Shown here: positions 9,829 through 19,002 of the stretch, in pieces
Position numbering within the stretch: position 1 is the stretch's first letter
Layout of the letters: each line of letters starts with the position of its first letter
Translations under genes and position numbers: made by a program
Notes under the pieces: generated by a model
What the model was told of the DNA's origin: nothing
The model's input: the letters and a program-made list of their open reading frames with translations, nothing else
Databases searched by the model: none
Source of the DNA: Flavobacterium reichenbachii
Lineage (GTDB): Bacteria > Bacteroidota > Bacteroidia > Flavobacteriales > Flavobacteriaceae
Length of the DNA stretch: 64,000 nucleotides
NCBI RefSeq assembly: GCF_002217435.1
Contig: NZ_MUHF01000001.1
Span: 230,066 to 294,065, forward strand
Direction: 5' to 3'

Positions 9829-10962
9829 ATGAAATCACAGCATCAAGTCGTTTTATCAATAGGAAGTAACCAGGGAAATAGGCTGGAAAATATAGAAAGT
9901 TGTATTCAATTGATACATCAGGAAGTAGGTACGGTTATTCGCGTTTCTAAGCTTTATGAAACTCCTGCCTGGGGATTTGAAAGTGATGCTTTTTATAATT
10001 GCGCACTGCTTTTGCATAGTACTTCATCGGCACAAAAAATACTGAATCAGGTTTTAAAAATTGAAAAACAGTTAGGTCGAGTCCGCTCCAATCAGGAAGG
10101 TTACCAATCCCGAATTATTGATGTTGATTTGATTGTTTTTGATAATGAAATTATCGAGTCTGAAAAACTTCAGATTCCGCATCCTTTAATGCAGAATAGA
10201 AATTTTGTACTGCTGCCGGTCAGGGATTTAAAGTTAGATTGGAAACATCCTGTTCTTCAGAAAACAATTTCTGAATTAATTGCAATTTCTCCAGATGACA
10301 GTGTTTGTACTGTTGTTCAGAATTTGAATAATCCATTGCAGGAAATTCCGTTAGAAAAGTTTAATTACATCGCTTTTGAAGGAAATATTGGTGCGGGAAA
10401 AACAACTTTGGTCCATAAGATTGCAGAAGATTTTAATGCTAAAACAGTATTAGAAGGATTTGCAGATAATCCCTTTCTGCCTAAGTTTTATAAAGATCAA
10501 ACAAGATATGCGTTTCCGTTAGAAATGTCTTTTTTGGCAGATCGCTATCAGCAGTTATCCGATGACTTAAAACAATTTGATCTTTTTAAAGATTTTATTG
10601 TAGCAGATTATCATATTTTTAAGTCATTAATCTTTTCCAAGATAACATTGGGAGAAGATGAATATCGTTTATACCGAAATCTATTTGATATTATTTACAA
10701 AGAAATGCCAAAGCCGGATTTGTATATTTATTTATATCAAAATACAGATCGTCTTCTTCAGAACATTAAAAAACGAGGCAGAACTTACGAACAAAATATA
10801 GAAGCATCTTATCTGGATAAAATCAATACAGGTTATTTAGAATATATAAAATCTCAAAAAGATTTGAACGTTTTGATTATTGATGTTTCAGATCGTGATT
10901 TTGTAAAAAAACACGAAGACTATCTTTTTATTTTAAATGAAATTGAGAAGAAAATTAGATAA
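9829..10962 (+). CDS. folK: FolK-deoxynucleoside kinase fusion protein
   Basis: A 377-residue fusion. Residues 1 to about 160 are 2-amino-4-hydroxy-6-hydroxymethyldihydropteridine diphosphokinase (FolK), the pyrophosphokinase step of folate synthesis, with SIGSNQGNRLENI at the start and SRIIDVDLIVFDNE...IPHPLMQNRNFVL as the signature. Residues about 180-377 are a deoxynucleoside kinase domain with P-loop EGNIGAGKTTL and the ERS-like region around YIYLYQNTDRLLQNIKKRGR. The frame is open throughout, so the fusion is not an artefact of a frameshift. Both parts act on small phosphorylated metabolites in the cytosol. The last codons and stop lie inside an inverted repeat. Confidence 0.92.
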   Translation: MKSQHQVVLSIGSNQGNRLENIESCIQLIHQEVGTVIRVSKLYETPAWGFESDAFYNCALLLHSTSSAQKILNQVLKIEKQLGRVRSNQEGYQSRIIDVDLIVFDNEIIESEKLQIPHPLMQNRNFVLLPVRDLKLDWKHPVLQKTISELIAISPDDSVCTVVQNLNNPLQEIPLEKFNYIAFEGNIGAGKTTLVHKIAEDFNAKTVLEGFADNPFLPKFYKDQTRYAFPLEMSFLADRYQQLSDDLKQFDLFKDFIVADYHIFKSLIFSKITLGEDEYRLYRNLFDIIYKEMPKPDLYIYLYQNTDRLLQNIKKRGRTYEQNIEASYLDKINTGYLEYIKSQKDLNVLIIDVSDRDFVKKHEDYLFILNEIEKKIR

Positions 10963-11017
10963 TGTGTCAATTAAAAAATTATGCTAGAGCAATTATCTAA
11001 TTGGCACATTATCTAAT
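10954..11017. repeat. inverted repeat overlapping the end of folK
   Basis: Arms at 10954-10973 and 10998-11017 match at 19 of 20 positions. The left arm covers the final codons and the stop codon of the FolK fusion. It lies between convergent genes and could serve as a terminator, but there is no clean T-run immediately after the stem, so it may be a copy of a dispersed palindromic element. Confidence 0.6.
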
Positions 11018-11022
11018 TAAAA

Positions 11023-14000
11023 TTATCTCTTAAGAGAAAAATGCCCTCTGAGGATAGGTTTTGTATTGTCAATTTTTAAGGTATACCAATAATCAGAAGC
11101 GGGGAGTGGTAATTTTTCAAAAGTTCCGTCCCAACTCATTCTTGAAGCATTTAGCTGTATAATCAGTTTTCCATACCGATCAAAAATCGTTACTTCTGCC
11201 TGCGGGTAATTTTCCATTCCGCTCACTTCCCAGAAATCATTATAAGAGTCATTGTTTGGAGTGAAAAATGGAGGAAAGACCAGTACTACAAAATCTTTTT
11301 CAGTTTGTCCGCAATTGTTTTTTTCTCGAACGTATGCAGTTTGTAAACCCGCAGGAATATCGTAAAATATATTCGAATCCTGAAAATTTACTCCATCAAC
11401 CGAATATTCAAAATAATCTTCGGCTTTAGAAAGGTAAATTACAGCTCTTGTTCCTTCTACATCAATTCTTTCTATCTGCGGTCTTAAATGCTCAATAACA
11501 GTTACTTTTTTTGTACTGCTGCAACTTCCCGGACCCGGATCTGTAACAAGAACTGTATAAGTCCCTGCGTCATTAATTTCAGTTGTTTGAGCTGCACTGC
11601 CATTAGACCATAAATAGTTCATGCCAGAAATTCCTGCATCTAATGTTATTTTCTGAAATTGGCATAAGATCACGGTTTCATCAGTAACAATTGGAGGTGT
11701 GTATATAATAATATCAACAGGAATTCGAGTTGTATTGATGCAGCCATTGTTTGAAGCCTCGGCATAATATGTTGTATTAGAAATAACAATTGGAGTTGTA
11801 AAAGAATTTCCTGTATAAACACTGATTCCTCCCGAAGCAGTTGTGAACCAATTGATGATACCAATATCGGCACTAGCTTGCAGTGTAACAGTTCCGGCGC
11901 CGCATCTTGTAACAGTTGACTTGTCTGCAATTGGTACAGCTGGTGTTTTGTTGATAACGGCAGTAACTGATTTTCTGTTACTTTCACAGCCAGCATCAGC
12001 GTAATATGTTGTTGTTGTGTTTGTTACAGGAGTGTTGTAAATATTTCCTGTGCCTAATAAAGTTCCTCCAGAAGCAGCGTCATACCAATTGATAACTGCT
12101 CCAATCGTGGCAGATGCATTTAAAGTAAAACTTCCTGAATCACAAATAGAATTTGGAGTTGACACTGAAGTTATTTCAGGAATTGTTATTTTGGTACTCA
12201 CAGCAATATTCAAAGGAAGTTCGCCCGGCATCCCTCCATATTCCACAATATATCCTTTTGGCTGATAAGCATCGCCTGAGTTTAAAGATCCGGTGTTGGA
12301 TAAATCGTTCCAAGAACCTCTAACTCCTGTTCCAGGCTGCGTAATATGTGCATAATCTTCATCTCCTTGGTTGTTTGGTTCTCCGTTATTCCAAAATGCA
12401 AAATTAGGAGTTGAGCCATTTGTGTTTCCATTCCAGAAAACAGTTCCTGTTTCTGGGCCGGTGACCCATTTCCAAACACCTTCGGTTTCAGCATCGCTGC
12501 CACCAATCCATCCTGTTCCAGATGCTTGTTCTCCAATTAATTTTGCTTCATCAGCATACAATATAGTGGCTAAATATCCTTTAAGACCATAATAGGTACT
12601 TGCTTCTGCGGCATTTTTTGCAGAAGCCCAAGTTATTCCCAGACTTGGTACAAATAAGTAATAATGCTGAGTTGAAGGTAAATAATTGGCTTGTCCAATT
12701 GTAATAGAAAATGTTCTTGTTCCTGAAGCTGCGGCCGAAGAATTTGAGAATGCTACATCTTTAATTGCGGCTTCAATATCTGTATATAAAACATCAACTC
12801 CTGTTGGACTTGATAATTTTAATTTCCCAGTCGTTACATCCCAGCTTGTTGTAATAGAAGGATGCGCTGCTGGGTTTAAAAGTTCTAATTTGTCAAATCC
12901 ACTAGAATAACCAGAAGAAACCTGAATATATGCAGCTTGAGTTCCTGGTTCTGCAATGTCGTGTGTTATAGAAAAAGTGGTTACAATATTTATTAAATTT
13001 TGAGGACAGTATAATTGATCTCCTGTTGCTGCTAATTTGGGTGCTGTAGTAACCTCAATTATATTACAATTGTTCGAATAAGAAGCTGATGCATCTTTAG
13101 ACGCTGACCAATTACTATTAGAATAATTGGAATCATCTACTTGTATACATTTCAGATTTGGGTTAGAATTAAGGAACAACGAAGAAACAGATAATTGAGT
13201 GTTATTTCCATTTTTTAAATTGAGACTGGTTAGCTGGTTATTAGCGCAGGCAAAATCATTTAAAGAGGTGTTTTTTGAAACGTCTAAACTTGTCAGTTGA
13301 TTATTGTCGCAAAATAAAAGATTTAGAGAAGTATTTTTAAAAACATCTAAACTAGTTAATTGATTGTTCCAACACGTTAATTCCTTTAAAATTATATTAT
13401 TAGTAACATCTAAATTTGTCAATCGATTGGTGGTGCAATATAATTCTGTTAAAGCATTATTTTTTGAAACATCCAGACTAGTTAATTGATTAAAAGAACA
13501 AGCCAAATAAGTCAATAAATTGTTTTTAGTGACGTCTAGGCTCGTTAATTGATTGTTAGAGCAGACTATAGAAGTTAAACTGGTGTTTTTAGTAACATCT
13601 AAGCTGGGTAGTTTATTATTAAAACACGATAAATAAGTTAAATCAATATTTTTAGTAACATTCAGACTGCTTAATAAATTGCCTGAACAAAACAAAACAG
13701 ATAAATCAGTATTGTTCGTAAAATCCAAACTAGTTAGTTTGTTGTCAAAACAGGCTAAGTAAGTTAAAGCGGTATTGAGATTTAAACTGGTTAGTTGATT
13801 ATTATCGCAATTTAAAACGGATAATGCAGTATTTTTGCTAATATCCAAACTAGTCAGTCTATTATAAGAGCAGCTCAATCCTATTAATGCCGAAAAATCC
13901 TGAATTCCAGTTAAATCCACAATGTTTTTACTCCGAATTTCCAATTGTGTCAGACTGCTTATATTTGCCGTCAAAACTCGACCGTCAATAGCACCGCTAT

Positions 14001-14130
14001 CTATATTTAGGTCGATCAGAGCTTGTTCAAAATTTGGATCAGGAATTGATGTATACTGCGCAAATCCAGAAAAGCTGCATAACAATAAAGAAAATAATAG
14101 GGTTACTTTTAAGAAATCAAAATTTTTCAT
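11023..14130 (-). CDS. LRR / C-type lectin / Ig-like surface protein with type B T9SS sorting domain
   Basis: A 1035-residue secreted multidomain protein. The signal peptide is about residues 1-25 (ending FSGFAQ). Residues about 75-310 contain roughly a dozen leucine-rich repeats of about 21 residues with consensus LTSLDVSKNTxLTxLxCxxNQ, each with a conserved Cys. One repeat is shortened (SLNLNTALTYL, lacking the usual insert). Residues about 490-640 are a C-type-lectin-like domain (WASAKNAAEAS, GWIGGSDAETEGVWKWVTG, FWNNGEPNNQGDEDYAH). Several Ig-like modules (IxWYDAASGG type) follow, and then a CHU_C/gliding-motility type C-terminal domain (FFTPNNDSYNDFW...FDRYGKLI). It should be exported by the type IX system and act at the cell surface, perhaps as an adhesin; ligand unknown. 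Confidence 0.9.
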   Translation of the reverse strand: MKNFDFLKVTLLFSLLLCSFSGFAQYTSIPDPNFEQALIDLNIDSGAIDGRVLTANISSLTQLEIRSKNIVDLTGIQDFSALIGLSCSYNRLTSLDISKNTALSVLNCDNNQLTSLNLNTALTYLACFDNKLTSLDFTNNTDLSVLFCSGNLLSSLNVTKNIDLTYLSCFNNKLPSLDVTKNTSLTSIVCSNNQLTSLDVTKNNLLTYLACSFNQLTSLDVSKNNALTELYCTTNRLTNLDVTNNIILKELTCWNNQLTSLDVFKNTSLNLLFCDNNQLTSLDVSKNTSLNDFACANNQLTSLNLKNGNNTQLSVSSLFLNSNPNLKCIQVDDSNYSNSNWSASKDASASYSNNCNIIEVTTAPKLAATGDQLYCPQNLINIVTTFSITHDIAEPGTQAAYIQVSSGYSSGFDKLELLNPAAHPSITTSWDVTTGKLKLSSPTGVDVLYTDIEAAIKDVAFSNSSAAASGTRTFSITIGQANYLPSTQHYYLFVPSLGITWASAKNAAEASTYYGLKGYLATILYADEAKLIGEQASGTGWIGGSDAETEGVWKWVTGPETGTVFWNGNTNGSTPNFAFWNNGEPNNQGDEDYAHITQPGTGVRGSWNDLSNTGSLNSGDAYQPKGYIVEYGGMPGELPLNIAVSTKITIPEITSVSTPNSICDSGSFTLNASATIGAVINWYDAASGGTLLGTGNIYNTPVTNTTTTYYADAGCESNRKSVTAVINKTPAVPIADKSTVTRCGAGTVTLQASADIGIINWFTTASGGISVYTGNSFTTPIVISNTTYYAEASNNGCINTTRIPVDIIIYTPPIVTDETVILCQFQKITLDAGISGMNYLWSNGSAAQTTEINDAGTYTVLVTDPGPGSCSSTKKVTVIEHLRPQIERIDVEGTRAVIYLSKAEDYFEYSVDGVNFQDSNIFYDIPAGLQTAYVREKNNCGQTEKDFVVLVFPPFFTPNNDSYNDFWEVSGMENYPQAEVTIFDRYGKLIIQLNASRMSWDGTFEKLPLPASDYWYTLKIDNTKPILRGHFSLKR

Positions 14131-14232
14131 TTTATAAAAGTATCAATTTTATAATGATTAAAAAATATATTTCAATTTCTAATATTTAAGGAATGAAGTG
14201 TCTAAAAAAACAACATTTTGTTTAAGTATTCT

Positions 14233-14775
14233 TTAATTAGCTTTTGGCCAATTCAACTTCTGGAATAAATCCCAAACAACAATTCCTGCGCTAACGGCAA
14301 TGTTTAAGGAGTGTTTGGTTCCCAATTGCGGAATTTCAATACATCCATCGCATAGTGCCACCGCTTCCTGCGCCACGCCATAAACTTCATTTCCAAAAAT
14401 CAAGGCATATTTTTGATTTTTTTCGACTTTAAAATCCTGAAGAAAAACAGCACTTTCGACTTGTTCAATCGCAAGAGTTAATACATTTTCTTTTTTAAGA
14501 TTTTCGATTACCTCCAAAACATTTTCATGATGTTCCCAAGCAACGGTTTCGGTTGCGCCCAAAGCAGTTTTATGAATTTCTTTATTAGGCGGCGTAGCAG
14601 TAATACCGCATAATATAATTTTTTCTACCAAAAAAGCATCAGCAGTTCTAAACACAGATCCAATGTTGTGTAAACTGCGAATATCATCTAATACTAAAAT
14701 AAGCGGTGTTTTATCAGACTTTTTAAAATCTTCTATCGATTTGCGGTCCAGCTCGCTGTTTTCAAGTTTTCTCAT
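14233..14775 (-). CDS. TrmH/SpoU family RNA 2'-O-methyltransferase
   Basis: A 180-residue SPOUT-class enzyme that methylates ribose 2'-OH of tRNA or rRNA using S-adenosylmethionine. All three SpoU motifs are visible: motif 1 LDDIRSLHNIGSVFRTADAF (about residues 30-49), motif 2 ALIFGNEVYGV (about 123-133) and motif 3 IPQLGTKHSLNIAVSAGI (about 148-165). The protein is the catalytic domain alone, without the N-terminal substrate-binding domain of RlmB, so the target RNA cannot be named. It lies upstream of the DUF1573 gene's terminator and is probably its own transcript. Confidence 0.88.
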   Translation of the reverse strand: MRKLENSELDRKSIEDFKKSDKTPLILVLDDIRSLHNIGSVFRTADAFLVEKIILCGITATPPNKEIHKTALGATETVAWEHHENVLEVIENLKKENVLTLAIEQVESAVFLQDFKVEKNQKYALIFGNEVYGVAQEAVALCDGCIEIPQLGTKHSLNIAVSAGIVVWDLFQKLNWPKAN

Positions 14776-14797
14776 TTGAATTGAATTGAGGTCATAA

Positions 14798-14827
14798 AAA
14801 AAGCTTCCAAAGTTAAGGAAGCTTTTT
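14798..14827 (-). terminator. terminator of the DUF1573 gene
   Basis: A perfect 11-bp stem (AAAAAGCTTCC paired with GGAAGCTTTTT, 8-nt loop) is followed by a T-rich stretch on the minus strand, about 20 bp after the DUF1573 stop. Confidence 0.85.
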
Positions 14828-14848
14828 AATTATTTTGTTATTTTCAGA

Positions 14849-15286
14849 TTAGCTTTTTACTGGATCTGGCAAAACTGTACCTTTAATTGTAAGTACTTTT
14901 GTTGGTTGTCCTTCAGCATTAGAAGTAACAGTAACCGTTTTAGTAAAAGCACCAACTCTGTCAGTAGCATATTTTACACCAATAATACCTTTAGCACCTG
15001 GAGCAATTGGCTCTTTTGGTGTTGTAGGAACTGTACATCCGCAAGATCCTTGTGTATTTGTGATGATTAGAGGCTTAGTTCCGTTGTTAACAAATACGAA
15101 CTCACGTTTTCCATCAGCGTTGTGTGCGATAGTTCCGTAATCGATAGTTTCAGTTTCAAAAGCCATTCCAGCTCCTTCAATTTTAGCAACTTTGGCAGCT
15201 TTTGCTGCGCTTTTTTTAGTGCTTTGAGCGTTAGAAGCCGTAATTCCAACTACAGCTAACATAGCGAATAAAATTATTTTTTTCAT
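14849..15286 (-). CDS. DUF1573 domain-containing exported protein
   Basis: A 145-residue exported protein with a signal peptide ending near residue 20 (AVVGITASNAQ), an Ala/Lys linker, and one ASH-like beta-sandwich DUF1573 domain. The domain carries the family signatures FETETIDYGTIAHNADGKRE, FVNNGTKPLIITN and GSCGCTVPTTPKEPIAPGA. Such proteins are abundant in Bacteroidota envelopes; function unknown, probably structural or scaffold-like. It is divergent from mutS and has its own promoter. Confidence 0.88.
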   Translation of the reverse strand: MKKIILFAMLAVVGITASNAQSTKKSAAKAAKVAKIEGAGMAFETETIDYGTIAHNADGKREFVFVNNGTKPLIITNTQGSCGCTVPTTPKEPIAPGAKGIIGVKYATDRVGAFTKTVTVTSNAEGQPTKVLTIKGTVLPDPVKS

Positions 15287-15315
15287 CTTTTGAGAATCTT
15301 TGTTTTAATTATAGA

Positions 15316-15344
15316 CAAATCTATGTAAAAAACTTATATCTCAA
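15316..15344 (-). promoter_or_regulatory. promoter of the DUF1573 gene
   Basis: On the minus strand TTG (15342-15344) is followed after 18 bp by TAGATTTG (15316-15323), matching TTG-N(17-23)-TAnnTTTG. It is about 30 bp upstream of the DUF1573 start codon. Confidence 0.55.
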
Positions 15345-15445
15345 CTTAAAAAATTCTTAAAATATTTTAATTTTTGAAGACTTCTATATGCCGTTAAAAT
15401 ATCATAAATTCGCTGTCATAAAATTTTCATTTAAAATATAATAAT

Positions 15446-18052
15446 TTGGCAGCGAAAGAGAAAGTGGTGAAGGAAACACCTTTAATGAAACAGTATAACG
15501 AAATCAAGAGAAAATATCCTGATGCATGTCTGCTTTTCAGAGTAGGTGATTTTTATGAAACCTTTGGCGAAGATGCAATTAGAGCTTCTAAAATCTTGGG
15601 AATCACATTAACAAAAAGAGGTGCAGGTTCTGATACAGAAACGGCACTTGCAGGTTTTCCGCATCATTCTATCAATACCTATCTGCCAAAATTAGTTAAA
15701 GCCGGACTTCGAGTAGCTATCTGTGATCAGCTGGAAGATCCAAAAATGACTAAAACTATTGTAAAACGCGGCGTGACAGAATTGGTAACTCCCGGAGTTT
15801 CGCTGAATGATGAGGTTTTGCAATCTAAGACAAACAACTTTTTAGCATCGGTTTATTTTGCTAATAAAAATATAGGGATTTCTTTTTTAGATGTTTCTAC
15901 AGGAGAGTTTCTTACAGCGCAGGGAAATGCAGAATACATTGATAAATTACTGCAGAATTTCAATCCAAGTGAAGTTTTGGTTGCAAAAAACAATAAAGGC
16001 GATTTTAAGGATGCCTTTGGAGAGGATTTTCATAGTTTTTATCTAGAAGACTGGATTTATAAAGAAGATTATGCATTAGAAACCCTGACCAAACATTTTC
16101 AGACTACTTCTTTAAAAGGTTTTGGTGTTGAAGAACTAAAAGAAGGAATTATTGCCTCTGGTGCAATTTTATATTATTTATCAGAAACACAGCACAATCG
16201 TGTGCAGCACATCACGGCTATTCAGCGAATTGCAGAAGATGTCTATGTTTGGATGGATCGTTTTACGATTCGAAACCTGGAATTGTATCACAGTTACAAT
16301 CCAAATGCCGTAACACTTTTAGATGTAATTGACAGAACACTTTCTCCGATGGGAGGACGTTTGCTAAAACGATGGCTTGCGTTGCCGCTAAAGGACAGTA
16401 ATAAAATAAAGAGCCGTCATGAAGTAGTTTCGTATCTGAAATCAAATCCTGAAGTACTTCACAATATTCAATATCAGATTAAGCAGATCTCAGATTTAGA
16501 GCGTTTGATTTCTAAAATTGCTGCCGGGAAAGTTTCACCACGTGAGATTGTTTATCTCAAAGAATCCCTGGATGCTATTATTCCAATAAAAACCTTAGCG
16601 CTCCAAAGTCCACAGGAAGCAGTAAAAGTTATAGGAGACAGTCTGCATGCTTGTGATTTGCTTAGAGAAAAAATCAAAACTACTTTAAATCAGGATGCGC
16701 CTGTTGCAATAGCAAAAGGGAATGCAATAGCAAAAGGAATCAGTGAAGAATTAGATGATTTGCGAGCTATTTCTACATCTGGAAAAGAATATTTAGAAGG
16801 AATCGAAAAAAGAGAATCGGAAAAAACCGGTATATCATCTTTAAAAATCTCCTTCAATAATGTTTTTGGCTATTATATTGAAGTTAGAAATACACATAAA
16901 GACAAAGTTCCAGAAGAATGGATTCGTAAACAAACTCTTGTAAATGCTGAGCGTTACATTACAGAAGAACTAAAAGAATACGAAACTAAAATTTTAGGTG
17001 CAGAGGAAAAAATTCATAAAATCGAAACCGAACTTTTTGAACAGTTAGTGGCATGGATTGCAACTTACATTAAACCTGTTCAGATGAACGCATATTTGGT
17101 TGCTCAATTAGATTGTTTGTGTTCTTTTACACAGCTTGCGGTGGAGAATCAATACGTATGTCCGGAAATTGACGAAACTTTTGAGCTGGATATAAAAAAT
17201 GGAAGACATCCGGTTATAGAAAAACAATTACCTGTTGGTACTCCTTATATTGCCAATGATGTTTTTCTGGACAGAGAAACTCAGCAGCTTATTATGATTA
17301 CCGGACCCAATATGTCTGGAAAGTCAGCTATTTTGAGACAAACAGCTTTGATTGTATTGCTGGCTCAAATGGGGAGTTTTGTTCCTGCAGACAGCGTAAG
17401 AATGGGAATTGTAGATAAAATCTTTACCAGAGTAGGAGCGTCGGATAATATATCGATGGGAGAATCTACTTTTATGGTTGAAATGAATGAAACAGCTTCT
17501 ATTTTGAATAATATATCTGATCGAAGCTTGGTGCTTCTTGATGAAATTGGAAGAGGAACCAGTACGTATGACGGAATTTCGATTGCGTGGGCAATTGCCG
17601 AATTTCTGCACGAACATCCATCAAAACCTAAAACTTTGTTTGCAACGCATTATCATGAGCTAAATGAAATGACAGAATCGCTTCCGCGAATTCAGAATTA
17701 CAATGTTGCTGTAAAAGAATTAAAAGATACCGTACTATTTGTTAGAAAACTGGTAAAAGGCGGAAGTGAACATAGTTTTGGTATTCATGTAGCAAAAATG
17801 GCAGGAATGCCCCAAATTGTAATTTTAAAAGCACAGAAGTTATTAAAGAAATTAGAGAAAAACCATTCCAGCGACGCTTTAAACGGAATAAAATCGGCTA
17901 ATGATGAATTGCAGATGAGTTTCTTTAATTTGGATGATCCATTGCTGGAAGAAATAAAAGAAGAAATTTTAAGTCTGGATATAAACGCAATCACACCAGT
18001 TGAAGCCTTGATGAAGCTGAATGAGATTAAAAGAATGTTGGTTAAAAAATAA
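15446..18052 (+). CDS. mutS: DNA mismatch repair protein MutS
   Basis: An 868-residue mismatch-recognition ATPase. The mismatch-wedge Phe-x-Glu lies in [12 protein letters not shown] (about residues 31-42). The connector, lever and clamp domains fill the middle. Walker A is [13 protein letters not shown] near residue 620 and Walker B is [14 protein letters not shown] near 698; a helix-turn-helix dimer region and C-terminal tail follow. I accept the TTG start at 15446 because [17 protein letters not shown] is the expected MutS N-terminus; the first ATG is 13 codons later at 15485 and would trim conserved sequence. The gene stands alone ahead of two tRNA genes. Confidence 0.95.
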   Translation: MAAKEKVVKETPLMKQYNEIKRKYPDACLLFRVGDFYETFGEDAIRASKILGITLTKRGAGSDTETALAGFPHHSINTYLPKLVKAGLRVAICDQLEDPKMTKTIVKRGVTELVTPGVSLNDEVLQSKTNNFLASVYFANKNIGISFLDVSTGEFLTAQGNAEYIDKLLQNFNPSEVLVAKNNKGDFKDAFGEDFHSFYLEDWIYKEDYALETLTKHFQTTSLKGFGVEELKEGIIASGAILYYLSETQHNRVQHITAIQRIAEDVYVWMDRFTIRNLELYHSYNPNAVTLLDVIDRTLSPMGGRLLKRWLALPLKDSNKIKSRHEVVSYLKSNPEVLHNIQYQIKQISDLERLISKIAAGKVSPREIVYLKESLDAIIPIKTLALQSPQEAVKVIGDSLHACDLLREKIKTTLNQDAPVAIAKGNAIAKGISEELDDLRAISTSGKEYLEGIEKRESEKTGISSLKISFNNVFGYYIEVRNTHKDKVPEEWIRKQTLVNAERYITEELKEYETKILGAEEKIHKIETELFEQLVAWIATYIKPVQMNAYLVAQLDCLCSFTQLAVENQYVCPEIDETFELDIKNGRHPVIEKQLPVGTPYIANDVFLDRETQQLIMITGPNMSGKSAILRQTALIVLLAQMGSFVPADSVRMGIVDKIFTRVGASDNISMGESTFMVEMNETASILNNISDRSLVLLDEIGRGTSTYDGISIAWAIAEFLHEHPSKPKTLFATHYHELNEMTESLPRIQNYNVAVKELKDTVLFVRKLVKGGSEHSFGIHVAKMAGMPQIVILKAQKLLKKLEKNHSSDALNGIKSANDELQMSFFNLDDPLLEEIKEEILSLDINAITPVEALMKLNEIKRMLVKK

Positions 18053-18129
18053 ATTTCTGAATATTTCAAATTTAAAGTTTAGGTTATCAGAAAGTTATAA
18101 AATAAGTGAAATTTTTTTTCGGAAAACGC

Positions 18130-18159
18130 TTGTTTAATTGAATAAATGTCCTAAATTTG
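18130..18159 (+). promoter_or_regulatory. promoter of the tRNA-Gly/tRNA-Leu unit
   Basis: TTG (18130-18132), a 19-bp spacer and TAAATTTG (18152-18159) form a good Bacteroidota promoter about 55 bp before the tRNA-Gly. Confidence 0.65.
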
Positions 18160-18213
18160 CACTCGCAATACAGAACAAATCAGGTATTGTGGTTCTTTAA
18201 TAGAATTTGAAAC

Positions 18214-18286
18214 GCGAAAATAGCTCAGTTGGTAGAGCGCGACCTTGCCAAGGTCGAGGTCGCGGGTTCGAGCCCCGTTTTTCGCT
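18214..18286 (+). tRNA. tRNA-Gly (anticodon GCC)
   Basis: A 73-nt cloverleaf. The acceptor stem GCGAAAA pairs with TTTTCGC with discriminator T. The D arm is AGCTCAGTTGGTAGAGC. The anticodon stem CGACC/GGTCG encloses TTGCCAA (anticodon GCC), and the T arm is GCGGG-TTCGAGC-CCCGT. CCA is not encoded. It is followed 14 bp later by tRNA-Leu. Confidence 0.96.
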
Positions 18287-18300
18287 CAAAACCATATAAT

Positions 18301-18386
18301 GCTCGGATGGTGAAATTGGTAGACACGCTGGACTTAAAATCCAGTGAACAGCAATGTTCGTGCGGGTTCAAGTCCCGCTCTGAGTA
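18301..18386 (+). tRNA. tRNA-Leu (anticodon TAA)
   Basis: An 86-nt class II tRNA with a long variable arm (GAACAGCAATGTTC). The acceptor GCTCGGA pairs with TCTGAGT (with two G-U pairs), and the anticodon stem CTGGA/TCCAG encloses CTTAAAA (anticodon TAA). T loop TTCAAGT. CCA is not encoded. Co-transcribed with the preceding tRNA-Gly. Confidence 0.96.
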
Positions 18387-18389
18387 CTA

Positions 18390-18418
18390 AAGCCTCTTCT
18401 TTTGAAGAGGCTTTTTTT
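18390..18418 (+). terminator. terminator of the tRNA-Gly/tRNA-Leu unit
   Basis: The stem AAGCCTCTTC/GAAGAGGCTT with a TTTT loop is followed by a run of T, directly after the tRNA-Leu. Confidence 0.88.
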
Positions 18419-18507
18419 ATTGTGTAAACTCCACGTTTAAGATAAATGCATTTAAATTATGAATTTATTGAATCTAAAATCAACAATCTAAAAATCTAAA
18501 ATTCTAA

Positions 18508-18885
18508 ATGGGTGCTTTTGTAATTAGTAAAAGATTTAATGATGAATATAAATTTGTTTTTACTTCCAGAAAAGGGAAAGTAATCTTTACGAGTTTGAGT
18601 TATGAGTTAAAGTTTGAGTGCGAGGAAGATATAGAAAAGTTTAAAGTAAATATTGACCAGGCTAAGTTTTTACGATTTAAAGGCTCGGGAGGAAAATATT
18701 TTTTTAAATTGATGTTGGGAGATGTTCATTTTGCTATCAGTCGAAAATATACTACTGAATTGCTTTTGCAAAAAGGGATAAAGGAAATAGTGACTTATGC
18801 TTCGAGAGCGGAAATCTTGGATTTTGCATCCGGTGAATCGATTTTTGGAGATGAAGAGATTCCGGCAGAAGAAATAGAGGAATAA
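18508..18885 (+). CDS. DUF1508 (YegP-like) domain protein
   Basis: A 125-residue small cytosolic protein with the YegP/DUF1508 beta-rich repeat: FVISKRFNDEYKFVFTSRKG then ILxSxxY-like VIFTSLSYELK, and a second copy around KFLRFKGSGGKYFFKLMLGD. It ends with an acidic tail (EEIPAEEIEE). The family has no defined biochemical role. It is a single gene ending at its own terminator. Confidence 0.8.
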   Translation: MGAFVISKRFNDEYKFVFTSRKGKVIFTSLSYELKFECEEDIEKFKVNIDQAKFLRFKGSGGKYFFKLMLGDVHFAISRKYTTELLLQKGIKEIVTYASRAEILDFASGESIFGDEEIPAEEIEE

Positions 18886-18886
18886 A

Positions 18887-18914
18887 AAAAGCGTTCGTAT
18901 TAACGAGCGCTTTT
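18887..18914 (+). terminator. terminator of the DUF1508 gene
   Basis: A 12-bp stem (AAAAGCGTTCGT with ACGAGCGCTTTT, one G-U pair) is followed by eight T residues just after the stop codon. Confidence 0.85.
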
Positions 18915-18953
18915 TTTTGCTAATTTATGATCCAATTAAAATTTGATCAAAAA

Positions 18954-18977
18954 AAAACCATCGTAATCGATGGTTTT
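18954..18977 (-). terminator. terminator of the Ala-rich lipoprotein gene
   Basis: A perfect 10-bp stem AAAACCATCG/CGATGGTTTT with a 4-nt loop is followed on the minus strand by a T run. It lies 25 bp past the lipoprotein stop. Confidence 0.85.
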
Positions 18978-19002
18978 AAAATTTTTAGAACTTAGGTTCT
19001 AA

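Noticed and set aside
13200..13920. Regular 63-66 bp periodicity, considered as a CRISPR or tandem non-coding repeat
   Set aside because: It is in frame and encodes the leucine-rich repeats; units are degenerate and without spacers.
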